This document shows positions 34,126-45,500 of a DNA stretch of 64,000 nt, piece after piece. This stretch comes from Scalesia atractyloides. Taxonomy: Eukaryota; Streptophyta; Magnoliopsida; Asterales; Asteraceae. The stretch is from contig CAMTDV010000022.1 in assembly GCA_947069175.1 (NCBI GenBank), forward strand, positions 34,349,476 through 34,413,475, given 5' to 3'. Position numbers and translations under genes: made by a program. The notes beneath the pieces were generated by a model. It worked only from the letters and a program-made list of their open reading frames with translations. It ran no database searches and was not told the origin of the DNA. Position 1 is the first letter of the stretch. Each line of letters begins with the position of its first letter.

Positions 34126-34750
34126 TATATCTGCACAATTTTCAGAAACACAAACTTTCGAAAACACTGATTAGATTGACAAAAATAAGAAATTTAAGAA
34201 AAAACTTCTTAAAATGTCCTTCGTGCAAATGACCTGATACTCTTATGAATTAGATGGTTCGTGCGAACAAGATACTCGTGCGAATCAGTGGTTCATGCGA
34301 GCAAGATGCTCGTGCAAAAGAGAGTGTGTTTCGTGCAAGTGAGTTTTTCATGCGAATCATTTACTCGTACGAGTGACAATTTAAAAAAAACATGTAAATT
34401 TTAAAAAACTTGTTTTACTCGCTCGTACGAATAACTAATTCGTACGGATAGCTGTTCGTACGTGTTGTCTCTTACTCGTACGGGTCAGTTCAGTTCACCA
34501 AACGGATGATTTTTGCAACTTTCGACATGATTTAGTTTAATTTTATATCTGAAAGTTTCAGGGATTAGTTAGAGTTAATTTTAACATGTGATACTAAAAT
34601 CCTAGTCCAATTCGTCCATGAATTCGTCTAGATCTAAGATCTGTAAGAAAAAGAGTAGATGTAGAAAATCTTCAATGGTTTAATCTGGATCTACAACTGC
34701 TGAAACCATTGGTTGTCTACAGAAACTTGATGTTTGTCCTCAAATCAGGC
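34126..34750 (-). other. Leader of copia II with CGTACG palindromes
   Basis: Untranslated leader between primer-binding site and gag. It contains clustered, imperfect inverted motifs: ACTCGTACGAG (about 34363), GCTCGTACGAATAA, TTCGTACGGATAG, TTCGTACGTG and ACTCGTACGGG (34420-34480), plus many GCTCGTGC-like half sites from 34255. No gene. Confidence 0.7.
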
Positions 34751-34751
34751 C

Positions 34752-34768
34752 TCAAGGCTCTGATACCA
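34752..34768 (-). other. Primer-binding site of copia II
   Basis: Minus strand AAGTGGTATCAGAGCC just after the LTR end ...CTCTCACA. It matches the complement of plant initiator-methionine tRNA. Confidence 0.92.
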
Positions 34769-34770
34769 CT

Positions 34771-35202
34771 TGTGAGAGGGGATCGGCTCTTCTCTTATGA
34801 GCACCGAACCGATTATAACTCAACTAACAGAGGCGGAATTCATTGTTAGCGAGTTGGACAAACAAACAAGAAGATATGCTGCTTAAAGCCTTTGATTCGT
34901 ATTAATAAAAGTGAAGGTTACAGACAAGTAAACAACTGGACAGGGCTTTGCCGTAGTCACACACCAACAGATACCAACACAACACTCAAGCTCCACTATT
35001 TATAGGCCAACAAGGCTCACACAAAGAGTGAGTGTTGCTGGCTCATGCGAGTGTTTGCTCATACGAGTGACAAGATGTCGCTCGTACGAGCCGCAAAGGT
35101 CACTCGTATGAGCCATATATAAAACATATAAAAATGACGTTCTAAGCCTATTTACATAACCGACAAATCCTAGACGTAAGCGATAGACATTATGCACCAA
35201 CA
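34771..35202 (-). repeat. 5' LTR of copia II, 432 bp
   Basis: Plus strand TGTGAGAGG ... GCACCAACA. It pairs with 24790-25231 and with the solo LTR at 52351-52792. Minus-strand TATA-like CTATAAATAG lies at about 34996-35006. A CGCTCGTACGAGCC palindrome is near 35073. The frame at 35000-35203 is LTR sequence, not a gene. Confidence 0.93.
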
Positions 35203-36426
35203 TTTATAAAACTGATTTGGTATCAAAACTTGGTGTTTTAATACCCAAAAATAGTTTCGTCATAAAATGCACATCATGCACAGTTTTTACCAAAACTTTG
35301 ACTCGACACTTCGACTAGTAAACGTGGTAATCAGAAGCTGAAATCGTTAGGGATTATAACCTTCGTGATTATGATCATGTTGCAAAGTTCAATTGAACTT
35401 TGACTTGACCAAATAGGGTCAGAACCAAAAGTCAATCAGGAAGCCAAACTGTTCGACTTTTAGCTCAAAATAGCTAAAATAATTAAGAACTAGGAAGAGT
35501 ACCTACTCGTATTGAAGAACACTCCAAGAAGGATAGAAAGAAGAACTTCACACTTTGCTTTGAAGCGTTTTGAAGTGGTGTGAAAAAAAGGAAGAATCAT
35601 GGGGTATTTATAGTATTTTAGGAACAAGGAGGTGATGACAAGTGTCCTCAAGTGTGGATTAGTGTCCTAACATGTGTCAACACCAAATTAAGTGTGGCAA
35701 AGTGAGTGCTAGGTGTCAATAGTTGGAGATAGGTGGCGAACTTGGTGAAGAAGCAAAAATCTTTATTATTTTTTTGACATTTTTGGCCCTTGGACTTGTA
35801 TTTTCACTTGTTTGCCATTTTTAACCCCTATAACCTAATATTTAGGTTATATAAAGGTGTAAAGACATGTGTAACTTGGATTATGCCAGAAAATGTCGTG
35901 GATGTCGGTTCGTTCGGTTGTATGGTTACGCGTTTCGCAAAAATGCGTAAAACGCTTTAACGCACACGAAAATTATTGAAATTGTGCAACGATTGACATT
36001 TTTGCATTCTCATTAATAAAATAAAGATTTTATTAAATACAAAAATATTTGGATTGATACACATGGTTCGTATCTTGAATACGGACCAACAAACTTTCGT
36101 AGCTTGACGAAAATAGTCCCTGGACTTGTATAAGCGTGTTTTTGTCATATCTAACCCTTCAAAACTTATATCTAAGTTATGTAAAGGGTATTTAGGGTAT
36201 GTGTAGCTTATGTCCTTGTTTCTGAGTGTATGTCGCGTTAAACTGATTGCATTTGAGTGTTAGTTAACGAATTACCTCCACAAAATTTTTTTGAGGGTTT
36301 GAAATCATGCAAGAAATTGAAATTGTGCAAATGTCTTAGATAATTATACAAATTTCAGAAATAAAACACAGTTTTCATTGAATACGAAATTGTTTGGAAT
36401 CGTACAATGATTGAAAAGCACAAATG

Positions 36427-36456
36427 TCACACACACACACACACACATATATATAA
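36427..36456. repeat. CA/TA microsatellite
   Basis: (CA) about 10 units followed by TATATATA at the right edge of LTR B. It blurs the LTR boundary and any TSD. Confidence 0.9.
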
Positions 36457-36775
36457 AGGGAGAGAAAACCTGTGAAAACCCTATTAAACAATGATCCTTT
36501 TTATATTTGTTGAAGTATATGTTTTAGCTTCTATAAAATGAAAGAAAAAAAACTTTTTGTACATAAGTGTTACACATGGCGTAAAAGACATCACTATATA
36601 AGTTTTTACACATGTATTAGATATGCAATAAAAATGTGTAACACGTAGGTTTTGAAGGGCCTACATTTTTTCTATGTATTAACTAGTAAATAACATACAT
36701 CGTATATGCTACAAAAATTAATGTTACAATGGGTTTTCACGGGTTTATCTAAATCAATAGGGGTTTCTAATTAGC
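36457..36775. mobile_element. Possible MITE with short inverted ends
   Basis: AAACCTGTGAAAACCCTATT near 36466 is mirrored by GGGTTTTCACGGGTTTA near 36731-36748 on the opposite strand. The interior is AT-rich with TGTAACAC boxes. The ends and TSD are not clear, so this is only a candidate fold-back element. Nothing codes here. Confidence 0.3.
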
Positions 36776-36945
36776 CCTCGTCTACATATATGGTTTGCCT
36801 CATATACAAAGCATAACAAGCAATTGGGATGTAGTACCGATGCGACACATTAGGATCCAACTTTTGTTGCTAGCTATAAGTGATGTGGTCAACTTAACCT
36901 TTGGGCGACTAATTCGAATTCTAAAACTGACTTTATTTAAAACTT

Positions 36946-37146
36946 AGTTAAATGCCATTTTAGCCCCTTTTTAGTTTGAGTCAGTTTGCCAGTTTAGTTC
37001 AAAGGTTTCATTTTTTTCCTATGGGTCTAAAAATATAAACTAAATGGCAACGGTGAAACCTTTTTGGACCCACATGCGAAAAATAAAACCTTTGGGCTAA
37101 ACTGGATAAATGACCCAAACCACAGGGACTAAAATTGCATTTAACT
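36946..37146. mobile_element. Fold-back MITE, about 200 bp
   Basis: The whole element is nearly one long inverted repeat. The left arm AGTTAAATGCCATTTTAGCC with CAGTTTAGTTCAAAGGTTT matches the reverse complement of the right arm (AGTTAAATGCAATTTTAGTC, CAGTTTAGCCCAAAGGTTT). Imperfect flanking ATTTAAAAC / CTTTAAAAT could be a degraded 9-bp TSD. The end sequence GAGTTAAATGC is shared with the Mutator-like element at 54960-56254, so a MULE-derived MITE is likely (inference). Confidence 0.65.
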
Positions 37147-37442
37147 CTTTAAAATTTATGTTTACTTAGAATACAAACACGTGGGAATAAGAAGATTTTG
37201 GGAATCGTCGGTGTACAATTTTAATTGGAAATAAAGTCATATTTTATTTATTCTAATTCAGATCAAATATTAATTGTTAATCGAAAGCAAGTACATATTT
37301 AAACCAACAAAACTTGTCTAGTGCTCCATTTTCAATTCGCTAAAACAATTAAACAACCATAGGGTGTTTCGTAAAATTTTCATTTAGAAGAAAACCGAAG
37401 CTTCACACTTTAAATCGACGAACTGTCATGCTAATTAAGGTT
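37147..37442. other. AT-rich intergenic sequence
   Basis: No coding potential, RNA gene or repeat that I can name. Confidence 0.6.
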
Positions 37443-38065
37443 TGTTCACAAACCCGAGATCCCGAATCAACTCCTTAACGCAGAAACCTGAACGCATGAC
37501 CGGGGTCATTCCTTCACGTTCAAAAGTCACGCCTGATCAACCCAAAGATAAACTCGGTCAAAAGAAGTCAACTCAGTCAAAACCGGCTTTTTGGTGGGTG
37601 GCTGGCTAGAGGTCCAACGTGGCTTGCTGGATCTGCGATAGTGGTCGAGTAGCTACCTGGATCGGCGCAGTGGTAGCCCGTGGTGGCCCGTGGTGGCCGG
37701 TGGCGTAGAGGTAGTGGTGTGGTTTTTCATTCACAACTTCGTGCTATGGTGTAACTTGTAATCTAAGCCACATTCATGTATTTTTTTATACTAGTATTTA
37801 GCAGTTGTATACTAATACAAATACCACACTTAATACTTATCTCATAAATATTATCATATATTAGTTATCCAATAAATAACATATGATTATCACCTCCATT
37901 TTACTTATCTTATGAATACTATTCATCCACCATACTTAATTATTTTAATTTAATTAACTATTTATTATATAAATAACTTAATACAATTAATCATATCGTA
38001 TACAACTAATTCTATAGATGTTTCACAAGTTAATTAATCATGGCTTGGACATCTCAAATCCAACA
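37443..38065 (-). repeat. LTR D, left copy
   Basis: TGTTCACAAACCCGAGATCC to ...AAATCCAACA. Shared landmarks with the right copy: CGAGATCCCGAATCAACTCC / TGAGATCCCGAATCAACTCC, ATGGTGTAACTTGTA, ATACTAGTATTTA, ACAAATACCACAC and ATCCAATAAATAACATAT. Confidence 0.75.
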
Positions 38066-38778
38066 ATATCTCACTTGGACGATTCATGGATGAAATAACT
38101 TAACATAGACATCGGTGGATGCATAATTGCATCTCTCTACCCCTAACTATGATGTATCATATTCGTCAATCAATTCCTTGCATTCAAGTAACTCCTTACT
38201 TAACAAAGTACTAACGCCATGGTAACCTTATTCGTTGTCCTTTCTGTTTAGAACATCTGTTAAACATGAAACATGGATCAACAATCATTCTAATATGTTG
38301 CTTAACACCTTTCTTGTTCTTGTTCTCTAATTTGAAGTGGTCTAATAAACTACTCCTAGTTTGAGGGCGCTTGAATGTTCAGCTCCTTTTTTTATAAAGG
38401 AGAACAATTACTATTGCAACATACGACGTCCACTTAATTTCAGATTTATCCCCAATCAAATATCCTTATTATTGCCTTACATGGGAGTGCAACATTAAAT
38501 AAGATCAACGAACAACCTTTGGATTAACACCTTGAGTCTTTCATCTATTGAAACAACAAATCATTCATAATAGTTTTAGTTTAGACTGGTTCTCATGAAT
38601 CTGATTGACTACAAACATTTAGAAAAAAATACTACATTCATGGATTGCGTAAACGTACTAAAATCAAACCTTGAAACATTTATTTATAATGCTTTAACCT
38701 TTAAATCAATATATATTATATATATAATGTAAGTGTTCGAAAGCACCAAACATAAATTAAGATCATATTCAAACTCTT
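38066..38778. other. 3' untranslated part of the deleted copia element
   Basis: About 710 bp between LTR D and the pol stop. AT-rich, no gene seen, with a TATATAATATA-like run near 38710-38730. Confidence 0.5.
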
Positions 38779-38930
38779 CTATCTATGCCCTATTTTCTCT
38801 TCATGTTCCTCATGTCTAGCAATAGACATAGGTTTAGTTAAGAGGTCTGCTAGATTATGATCTGTATGAACTTTGTTTATAACGATGTCTCCTCGGTCCA
38901 GTATATACCATATATAGTGGAACCTTCGCA
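38779..38930 (-). pseudogene. copia pol C-terminus remnant
   Basis: The minus-strand frame to the stop at 38779-38781 encodes a typical copia RNase H C-terminus: LDRGDIVINKVHTDHNLADLL, TKPMS and IARHEEHEEK. Only about 50 codons remain, and the upstream part ends at the LTR junction near 38931. The frame is open, so the fragment was cut out by deletion rather than worn down by point changes. Confidence 0.85.
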
Positions 38931-39426
38931 AACTTGAGATCCCGAATCAACTCCTTGAAGCGTATCTTGAAAAATCAAAACCCGGACGTGTGACCTGAGA
39001 ACTCCTTCACGGCCAAAAGTCAAAGCTGGTCAACATAAGTCAGCCCAAACAAAATCGGATTTCCAGGGAGCGGTAGTGACCAGAGCTATTGTTGTTGTGC
39101 GTTGGCTTGACCGAAGGTCCGACATGGCTTGTTGAACTTGCGACAGTGGTCGGGTCGCTGTTGGGGGTGACGCAGTGGTGGTCGTATTAGCTGGCAGCAG
39201 TTCTAGCATGGTTGAGGGAAACCGACGGTGTAGAGAGGGTGGTGTGGTTTAGTGTTTGGTTCAAAATTTGGTTTTATGGTGTAACTTGTATTCTAACCCA
39301 CCTCCATGTATCTATACTAGTATTTAAGGGTTGTATCCTAATACAAATACCACACCTAATATTTATTTCATCTATATTATTATATATGATTTATCCAATA
39401 AATAACATATATAATTATCACCTACC

Positions 39427-39460
<34 letters not shown>

Positions 39461-39659
39461 CATAAATAATATTCACCCACCATATTTAATTAACAAGTAA
39501 TGAAATGATATTTAAATACAATGAAATATTTTGTAAATGATTAATTTTATAAATGTATTATTATATATTATTCCTTGTTTGTGGTCCAAAGTGTAACTCT
39601 TTGAATCGTAACTCATTAGCAATGTAATTAATCGTGATTCGGACATCTCATATCCAACG
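38931..39659 (-). repeat. LTR D, right copy
   Basis: Collinear with 37443-38065 but longer, partly through an (AT)n expansion at 39427-39457. It ends ...ATATCCAACG (canonical end CA changed). The open frame at 39212-39469 runs through this LTR and ends in the AT repeat; it is not a gene. Confidence 0.72.
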
Positions 39660-39898
39660 TAATTAATCATGACCCTTTACAGAATGGGTGACACAAAAAG
39701 GTGCCATTAGAAAGGGTACCACGAAAGCCTTTTAGTGGCTCTTTTCAATGTGTCACTATAATTTTCTGGGCTTTTAGTTAAAGGTTTGAAAATTTTATTA
39801 GAGGATTTCAAGGAGAAAGACGGAAATTAGAAGCGCACAAAATTTTTAGTGGCATACACAAAAGGCTTCTAAAAACCTAAATTAGTAGCATAAAAGCT
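39660..39898. other. Flank of copia III, possibly an older DNA transposon end
   Basis: Contains several short repeated boxes of the type AAAGCCTTTTAGTGGC, AAAGGTGCCATTAG and TTTTTAGTGGCATA. Similar GTGGCACCATAAAGC boxes continue after copia III and the solo LTR at 52798-52880. This looks like one older sequence split by later insertions. Subterminal repeats of CACTA-type transposons look similar, but no CACTA end was found. Confidence 0.4.
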
Positions 39899-40587
39899 TG
39901 TTGTACCCACAAAAAAACATATATATTCAAAAGCCAAAACATGACCTGCTTATCAAGAAATAAACAGTAGATGAAGCATTCTCCTCCCAAAGATAGTGAA
40001 TCTTGAACACTAATCAGAACATATGTTGAAGACATGTTAACATCAGTTCAAGCCTTGGAACCACTATTGAAGAAGAACTAAACACTGATCAAATACCAAA
40101 GCCCTATTGAAGCAAAGCTCAGTTCAAGAAGACCAAACATCTATTTTGGCCAAACAGATGTTTGGAACAAAGTAACAACGATTTAAAGATCATAGTTTTC
40201 ATCAACACAACAACACTAGCTTTGTAACAGACTTTTTATGTACTAGATCAGATGTTAGATCTCCATAGATGTTTGTTAACATCTGTGGAATCTTTTTTGT
40301 TAGAAATGTTAGATATCACTATCAAGGTGATATAAACTTATTGCAAACAGATCTTTTGTACTTAGTATAAATAGATCTCACATGTTAGAGATCTATTCAT
40401 CACTTTACCAAATTCTCTTTTGTACGAACACATTTGTGAGTGATTAAGCGAAGGGGGAGATTGTATGATCATCATACTTTAATTGAAATCACTTGAATCT
40501 CAATAGAAAACAGCTATGGATATATCTTCCTACTTGTGTGTTTATCTGTTTGATTAAAACCACAAGTATTATAACTCAGATCCTACA
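39899..40587 (+). repeat. 5' LTR of copia III, 689 bp
   Basis: TGTTGTACCC ... CAGATCCTACA. It pairs with 51652-52325. TATAAATA box at 40376-40383. It holds many AACATCTG / CAGATGTT inverted boxes (for example 40258-40290) and a purine-rich GAAGGGGGAGAT at 40450, which would mimic a polypurine tract inside the LTR. Confidence 0.9.
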
Positions 40588-40588
40588 A

Positions 40589-40602
40589 TTGGTATCAGAG
40601 CT
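40589..40602 (+). other. Primer-binding site of copia III
   Basis: TTGGTATCAGAGCTTGG directly after the LTR end CCTACA. It is complementary to initiator-methionine tRNA. Confidence 0.92.
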
Positions 40603-40739
40603 TGGTCACATTAAACTCTATTTCACAATCAGTTTAATATTCAAAGATCAACTCACACATATAACCAATATGTTCATAACTCCAGAGTTGTGGAGTGTAG
40701 AATTCAAAAGTACTTTACACATACTCTGTTTTTCTTCAA

Positions 40740-43700
40740 AAGAACAAAAGAGATGACATAAAATGATCCCCATAACACTAGCTTTAGCATGAAGCCTCCG
40801 ATGCTGCTAGGACGGAGGATGTGATCGAGAACACTCGAGAAATCCATAACCAATAATATGAAACTTTCACACACGTTAAGGGAGAAACCCTTACACAACA
40901 GTTTGAGAGACTTTCTTGTTTAATTAGTGAATTAAATTTGGTAAACAAAGAGTTTCAAAATAAACTTGAAGTAACAAATATTTAAGTTCACTATCCTAAG
41001 AAGTGGGACACAATAGCCAACGTGTTGAGAACAACCCTAAATTTCAAGGATATGACCCTGACTCAACTTCACAAAAAGCTCTTACATATGAAAGAGAGCT
41101 TATCCAGAAAAGGAAGCTCCAGGATACTAGGAAAGTGTCCGATGATTATGTTTTTGGAAACACTACACTTCTGAGTCGGGAGTTACCATCATCAGGATTG
41201 TCAAATGATCAGAGTTTTGAACCTACATTGATATATCATTTGGAACCAACTCTGATCAATATGCATCAAACTGTGCTTTCACAGCAAAAGATGATAGTCA
41301 TAATCTTGATAATTTATCATGTGTTCTTGATGATAAAAAAACATATTGACCCCACAGACTTGGAGGAAATTGATATTCTGCACCAAGTGGCCTTACTAAG
41401 TCTTAGACCTAACAACTTTTATAAAAGAACTGGTAGGACATATCCAGGACTTAATAGAAGGTCAAGGTTAGGGTTGGATAAATCCAAATAAAGTGTTTTA
41501 TATGTAATATGCTAGGTCATTTTCTTAGGGAATGCATAAATGAAACAAACAACTCTACTCCTATTATAACCTATCTAAATCAAAGAGCTCAAGTGTCACA
41601 CCCCAACCGATGGCGAAAACATCAGAGTGAGACGAAAACGAGATTGCAAGAGACTTCATAACGACTAATTATGATAAAGTATTTAAAATAACGATTTTTC
41701 ATTTCATACTAAAGGTAATACATCGTTCCGAAGGAAAGTACAACATTTAGAACAATACAAAATAAACAACAAAACATAGATTTAAATAAGTGTGTTTCTA
41801 GTCCTTCCTACTAGATTTCTTTTTCAACAAATCAAGATCAAGCTCCTGTAATGTATATTAAAGTAACATGTCAACACAGAAGCATTGGTGAGCATACAAA
41901 TTTAGTGTACTAGCATATGTAAAAAAGAATTTTAACGAAATCCACATGGAAAAATGTATACTAAGGCATAACATATTATAAACTAGCATGCATCACATAC
42001 GTGTCAATCCAAAGATTCCACTAGCGTAATCTTGTCGTCGCAATGACAAGACCGTTTGTATGGTTACTTAACATAGATCCAACAAGGGTGGTGTGCTGCT
42101 CTTATAGCGCTATACATGTTAAGGTGGGCTCATACGAAGTTAATGACAAAGTATAGTGCAAAAATGGCTTCTAGCATGCATTATTCCTAAAGCATAAACG
42201 TATAAAGCATGTATATCAGATTCATTTGTACAAATAATGTATTTGCATAAGTGTGTTCATGTGAGTTTTAATATGGTATATATATTGCACCCAAAAGTTT
42301 GAAAAAGGAAAGAGGGTCATGTATACTCACGGCTTGCGTAGAGTTTCCACGAAAGTGAGTCGGACGAGTTCTTGAGTTTGGAACACCGAAGTTACCCTAA
42401 AGGGAGACGAAGGTGTGTGAATTGTGGTTTTTGTTTAACGGATTCGATACGAAAATTAAAAGTTAACATATGTAAAGTAAAGTACCATGAGAATGGTCAT
42501 GCAAGGAGGTAGGATGGATTCCATCTGTTTAACCTCATTATATGATTCACCGAAGCGCTAAATCATTAACTTAGTTGATAATTTTGGTTGGTCATGAATA
42601 TAGACTAAAAGTGAAAAATACATGAACTACTAAATCGTAAAACAACCAAGTGAGCAAGCTAGATGCGTGTATCCCGAACATGGAGAATGTTCGGGGATGT
42701 GATATAGCCTTGTCCCTTTGCTGGAAATTGTTTCAAGATTTAGTGTATGAATCTAACTAAGAGTTTGAACAAGTGAGGTAGTGGAACAAGGTTAGAGGGC
42801 CAAAGGTTCCATGGTTCACACATTCACCAAAACACAAGTCTGCTAACATTGAAGGTTGAGAACTTCGATGGTTCCAACACTTTTGAAGTCACTTAGGACC
42901 TGTAGGGCAGAATTTTATAAATGTTTTGAGCCTTGTTGCTTGTGGAAATCAACTACAACACAAACCCACAACTATAAGCTTAGTTGGTATCAAGGTGGGT
43001 GCAAGATTCCATCAAGTTTCAAGTAACATATGCAAGAAATAAAAAAATCTTTTAAAACAGAATTTATAACTTCTTTGGACCTCAATTGTGGTGAAGTCCC
43101 ATCTTAGTTTGTCATGGAAAACTTGCGGAAACCTTCATAGAGGTTATCCAAGTAGTTTGAAAGAAGAAATGAAGAAGAAAGTTAAAGAAAAGTGAGTGAA
43201 AACTCACTTAGAACACTAAGTGTTTTTGCACAAAATGGAGAATTCTTGAGATTTTTTGGATGTTTGGAGTGATTTGCAGAGTGTGTAAAGGTGTTAGTAA
43301 GGTTTGGGAGGCATGCATTTATAGTGGGAGGATTAGATTTTGGTTTTAAAGAAGGATAGAAGGTGATTAGGGTAGGTTGGAGGTTGAAAAGATGTGAAAT
43401 CCGCGAGTTTTTAAACATTCCGCCCGCCGAGAAGGGCTTACGTACTGTTGTGTGAATAACATGAATGTGTATAAGTATGATTCCAAATATAATTAAACAT
43501 CAACTATATTCGGTTTCGCATAAACGCACGTATTCGAGATTGATTAAGTATCATGTATTTCCATTATGATCAAAGTCTCGAGATTACGTAGATTGGAAAT
43601 GATATACAAATACAAGTTTCCAAAAATAGAAATATGAATACAACTTTCTAAATATGAAAAATACAAAAATGCGAAGTGTTACATCAAGCAAATAGTCAAC

Positions 43701-45500
43701 AACACTTTTATCAATATACCTAGAATACCCCTTCACCAAATGTTTAAAATACTTCCCATTTTGCACAAAGAATTAGTCTTGTCCCTGTGCAGTATATTCA
43801 AACACCTGTTCCTCAAGTTCATTGCATTCAAATGTCTGTCTCACATGTTCAACACATCTTACCACGCCTACTCCTTCACATGCAGAAGCCAATCAACAAA
43901 ACTTTTTCACTCAAGGCTTTGTTGACTAGAGTAGTCCAAAAGAGGATCTAACTGATGAAAATGTTGTTCTAATAGGAAAAACTAATGATGAACATGATAA
44001 CTTTTGTTTATGGCATTTGAAAGTATCTCAGATGTAGTTGATCAAGAAAAAGAAACAACTGTTGGTGAAACTACTGAGAACCTAAAGCAAACATCTCTTT
44101 GTGGAAAAGGCCATGTAGAAAGGATTGAAGAAGATCATCTCAAAAGTTCCATTTAATGCATCAATGTTGATTTTATGCAAGTTGTTGCTTCTAAGGTATC
44201 ACCTCTCATTCTCAAAGAATTATGTTCAGATAAATGCATCATTCCATTTGCAAACATCAAACAGGTGAATGAAGAGAAAAGGTTCAAGTGAGTGAAATTG
44301 TTCTTGAAAAATTAAAAAGAGATTTTAAAACTAGACTAACTGAAAAGGACCAAAAAAAATAGCAGTCTTAACATGAAGCAACCATAACCAAAAACCAACT
44401 CCAAACTATAATAGAGAAATATCATAGTCACAAAAGGGAGTTGGAATCTACCAAAATCACCTGTGAAAAATGGGTAGAATCATGCACTGGTTATGAGAAG
44501 CTTCTTGAAAAACAAACCAAAAGCACTGTGAAGTTTGGAGTTGGGTTCAGAAAACATGATAATGACCAATCTTCTACAAACAACACTCACGTTGACTCTA
44601 AATGGTTGAAGTGAAATTAACCAATGCAAATGGGGAATAAATCAAGATAACAAAACCAAGTGGTAAAAATATCACTCTTGAAAAACCACAAAGTTCACTT
44701 TAGACTGAAAAAGAAAAATATGAATTTAACCCAAAATTGTCTGATGAATATAATCTACTTGAAAACTTCAAACCTATGGATTTCACATCACTTGCTGGTG
44801 CAAAAATGCCAAAGGTGAAAATAATTCATATCACTAACTCTGAAACAAATGATCTAACATTTGTTGCAAAAAAGGAAGAGAAAGGTGATAGGAAAGATAA
44901 GGTTGCAAATCTATTTTGTGAATTCTATGAGAAAACAAGTCATATGACTAAAAACTTGTTTCAAATCAAAAGCATATGATATCAATAGAGGAAACAGTTT
45001 TTATGAATCAAAACCTGAATGTTCAATTTGTGGGATGAACAACCATCTAACTCAACAGTGCTTTTTCTTAAAAACATATAACATTAACAAAAATATGTCA
45101 AAAAGAAAAATGTTTTTCAAAAAGGAAGTTGGCCCTATCATAAGGGAACCACAACCAACTCCTAAAAGACTTGAGTATGTTCAACCACCGACTACAAGAG
45201 CATTAAACTAAAACCCTATTTACAAGGAAGATCAAACCATTGTTGCCCCGTCATCAAACACATATCCCAGAGGCTATGGGCAATCAGTTAGACTACATTA
45301 TCGGTATAATGAGTCTATGCACATACCCCAAAGGACATCGATAAACAGGCATCCTCATGGATATGATCAGCTCATTGGAAATGGTCAAACAACTATTGAC
45401 CCAAGTGTAAAAGCACTTGTAGAGGGTCAACAACAACTGTTTGAGATAGTTCGAAAACTACTGATCACAAAAACCATTGCCAAAGGGATGATATAAGGGA
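40740..45500 (+). pseudogene. copia III gag, interrupted by a solo LTR
   Basis: Scattered frames encode a UBN2-type capsid (about 40880-41120: TLTQQFERLSCLISELNLV, KKWDTIANVLRTTLNF, MTLTQLHKKLL). A central part follows with HIDPTDLEEIDI and LGLDKSK. A first zinc knuckle CFICNMLGHFLREC lies at about 41493-41540. The family-C solo LTR (41594-43683) sits just after it. The C-terminal part has KEDLTDENV (about 43945), coiled-coil-like Lys/Glu-rich stretches and a second knuckle CSICGMNNHLTQQC at about 45021-45063. It ends near 45500. Many stops and frameshifts. The two-knuckle layout equals copia II gag. Confidence 0.8.
41594..43683 (-). repeat. Solo LTR, gypsy family C, 2,090 bp
   Basis: TGTCACACCCCAACCGATGG ... 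GCGAAGTGTTACA with perfect TSD TCAAG at 41589-41593 and 43684-43688. It sits inside gag of copia III, so it is younger. It is a second copy of the family at 5424. The minus orientation is inferred because related LTRs end GGGGTGTGACA before their primer-binding site. The open frame at 43182-43418 and others inside have no domain. Confidence 0.9.

Larger units (their letters stand above)
24790..35202 (-). mobile_element. Near-complete Ty1/copia element (copia II), Sirevirus-like
   Basis: 10.4-kb minus-strand element: 5' LTR 34771-35202, primer-binding site, leader with CGTACG palindromes, long gag with two zinc knuckles, pol in the order protease-integrase-RT-RNaseH, a 1.8-kb noncoding tail, polypurine tract, and 3' LTR 24790-25231. 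A TSD is visible: TTAAT at 24785-24789 and TTTAT at 35203-35207, one mismatch. The uninterrupted target sequence ('ctaagtttataaaac') survives in copy 1 near 4940. Many frameshifts make it non-autonomous. The long gag, noncoding tail and LTR palindromes fit the Sirevirus genus (family knowledge; inference). Confidence 0.93.
20844..36431 (-). mobile_element. Internally collapsed gypsy element with two family-B LTRs
   Basis: A left LTR (20844-22943, truncated by gypsy I), a 68-bp internal relic (22944-23011) that still holds a primer-binding site, and a right LTR (23012-24789 plus 35208-36431) split by copia II. All gag-pol is missing. Orientation is minus, because the primer-binding site reads from the right LTR into the relic. 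It is clearly older than gypsy I and copia II, which both interrupt it. Confidence 0.8.
23012..36431 (-). repeat. Gypsy LTR family B, copy 3 (5' LTR, split by copia II)
   Basis: Begins TGTAACACCCCGACCG at 23012, is interrupted at 24789/35208 by copia II, and ends at AAATGTCACA (36431), where a CA microsatellite follows. About 3.0 kb without the insertion. A GGATCCTAAGATCGACC box, the AAAAGGGCATTTTGGTCAT box and CTCAGTAGG occur as in copies 1 and 2. No gene of its own. Confidence 0.85.
37443..39659 (-). mobile_element. Deleted copia element with LTR family D
   Basis: Two direct repeats (37443-38065 and about 38931-39659) bracket a short internal part with the extreme C-terminus of a copia pol on the minus strand. 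On the minus strand the left LTR begins TGTTGGATTTGAG after a purine-rich box AAGTGAGATAT. Everything from the primer-binding site to RNase H is missing, so the right LTR abuts the pol end almost directly. No TSD was found. Confidence 0.7.

Noticed and set aside
34752..34768. tRNA-like sequence TGGTATCAGAGCC
   Set aside because: Only the primer-binding site is present next to LTR ends (four cases in the window); no tRNA cloverleaf follows.
39212..39469. 85-codon frame ending in an Ile/Tyr run
   Set aside because: The tail is the translated AT microsatellite inside LTR D.
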